The notes under the pieces: model-generated | The model's database searches: none | The model's input: only the letters and a program-made list of their open reading frames with translations | Told to the model about the DNA's origin: nothing | In this document: piece by piece, positions 63,797 to 64,000 of the stretch | How the letters are laid out: each line of letters opens with the position of its first letter | Position numbering within the stretch: position 1 is the first letter of the stretch | Program-made: the position numbers and the translations under genes | Assembly: GCA_045617625.1 (NCBI GenBank) | Contig: JAZLJA010000037.1 | Coordinates: forward strand, 34,115 to 98,114 | Source of the DNA: Firm-04 sp045617625 | GTDB taxonomy: Bacteria > Bacillota > Clostridia > Oscillospirales > Ruminococcaceae | Reading direction: 5' to 3' | Length of the DNA: 64,000 nucleotides

Positions 63797-64000
63797 ATGA
63801 AGCGTTTTCGTGTAACCGTAAATAATAAGCAGTACGATGTTGCTGTTGAAGAACTGAACGGCAGCGCTGCACCTGTTGCAGCAGCTCCCGCTCCTGCCGC
63901 TGCACCCGCACCCGCTGCAGCTCCTGCACCCGCAGCTCCCGCAGCAGCCCCCGCTGCCGCTGCCGACGGCACCCCTGTCACCGCGCCGATGCCCGGCACG
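63797..64000 (+). CDS. biotin carboxyl carrier protein, N-terminal part
   Basis: The first 68 codons; the gene is cut by the window edge. MKRFRVTVNNKQYDVAVEE is the usual N-terminus of the small carrier subunit of decarboxylases, followed by a Pro/Ala-rich flexible linker and APMPGT, where the biotinyl domain begins. The biotinylated Lys lies beyond the window. It follows the alpha subunit by 56 bases behind TAGGAGG. Confidence 0.88.
   Translation, partial: MKRFRVTVNNKQYDVAVEELNGSAAPVAAAPAPAAAPAPAAAPAPAAPAAAPAAAADGTPVTAPMPGT

Noticed and set aside
1..64000. Insertion sequences, prophage, integrase or CRISPR array
   Set aside because: No transposase, integrase, phage structural gene or regularly spaced repeat was found on either strand.

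Overview
The window is chromosomal DNA from a low-redundancy, moderately GC Firmicute, most likely a Ruminococcus-like member of the Oscillospiraceae. Supporting signs are a type I dockerin protein, a GH5 cellulase lipoprotein, a GH3 hexosaminidase, clostridial ECF transporter parts, Thr-rich extracellular linkers, consensus sigma-A promoters with 17-base spacers, and the rpmH-rnpA-yidD-yidC-jag-mnmE-mnmG-rsmG block with parS sites and parAB that normally lies near a Firmicute replication origin. No insertion sequence, phage or CRISPR was seen.

Layout. 1-1.7 kb: start of asnB and a VanY-type peptidase (minus strand). 1.8-10.3 kb: a complete aromatic amino acid operon (aroF, tyrA, aroB, aroA, aroC, pheA, an aroE-aroK fusion, aroQ), running from PEP plus erythrose 4-phosphate to phenylpyruvate and hydroxyphenylpyruvate. 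It is preceded by an unlisted 42-codon leader peptide with 8 Tyr and 5 Phe, then a strong terminator: an apparent ribosome-mediated attenuator. 10.3-13.2 kb: pfkA, a signal-peptidase-like membrane protein, tRNA-Thr(CGU) with degenerate tRNA-like copies in front. 13.3-17.1 kb: an ECF transporter whose two ATPases and substrate component are one polypeptide. 17.2-20 kb: PadR/DUF2812 pair with a palindromic operator, and a sigma/anti-sigma pair. 20-25.7 kb: DUF1846 protein, an ABC-FtsX fusion exporter, and a CpsB-like PHP protein that has lost its metal ligands.

25.8-29.1 kb: parA-parB-guaB on the minus strand. 29.4-34.2 kb: EF-G-like GTPase, a degenerate LCP protein and a WYL regulator. 34.2-39.1 kb: a structured intergenic region, SGNH-like protein, PF06541 membrane protein, GH3 and GH5 lipoproteins. 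39.5-43.3 kb: GntR(YtrA)-controlled ABC exporter operon with a CPBP protease. 43.2-50.8 kb: the origin-type block on the minus strand, with four parS palindromes, one of them inside a transcription terminator. dnaA is not seen next to rpmH.

51-64 kb: CPBP protease, purB, secD-secF, a TIM-barrel protein, nrdR, a DUF4830 protein, rsuA-like pseudouridine synthase, a msmX/ugpC sugar ATPase with a long structured leader, an FAD dehydrogenase overlapping a stand-alone dockerin gene, and the start of a biotin-dependent carboxyltransferase/decarboxylase operon (alpha subunit, then a biotin carrier cut by the window edge).

The most notable observations are the Phe/Tyr leader attenuator, the parS-in-terminator arrangement, the tRNA-like array, the dead PHP enzyme, the triple ECF fusion and the dockerin coupled to a cytoplasmic flavoprotein gene.
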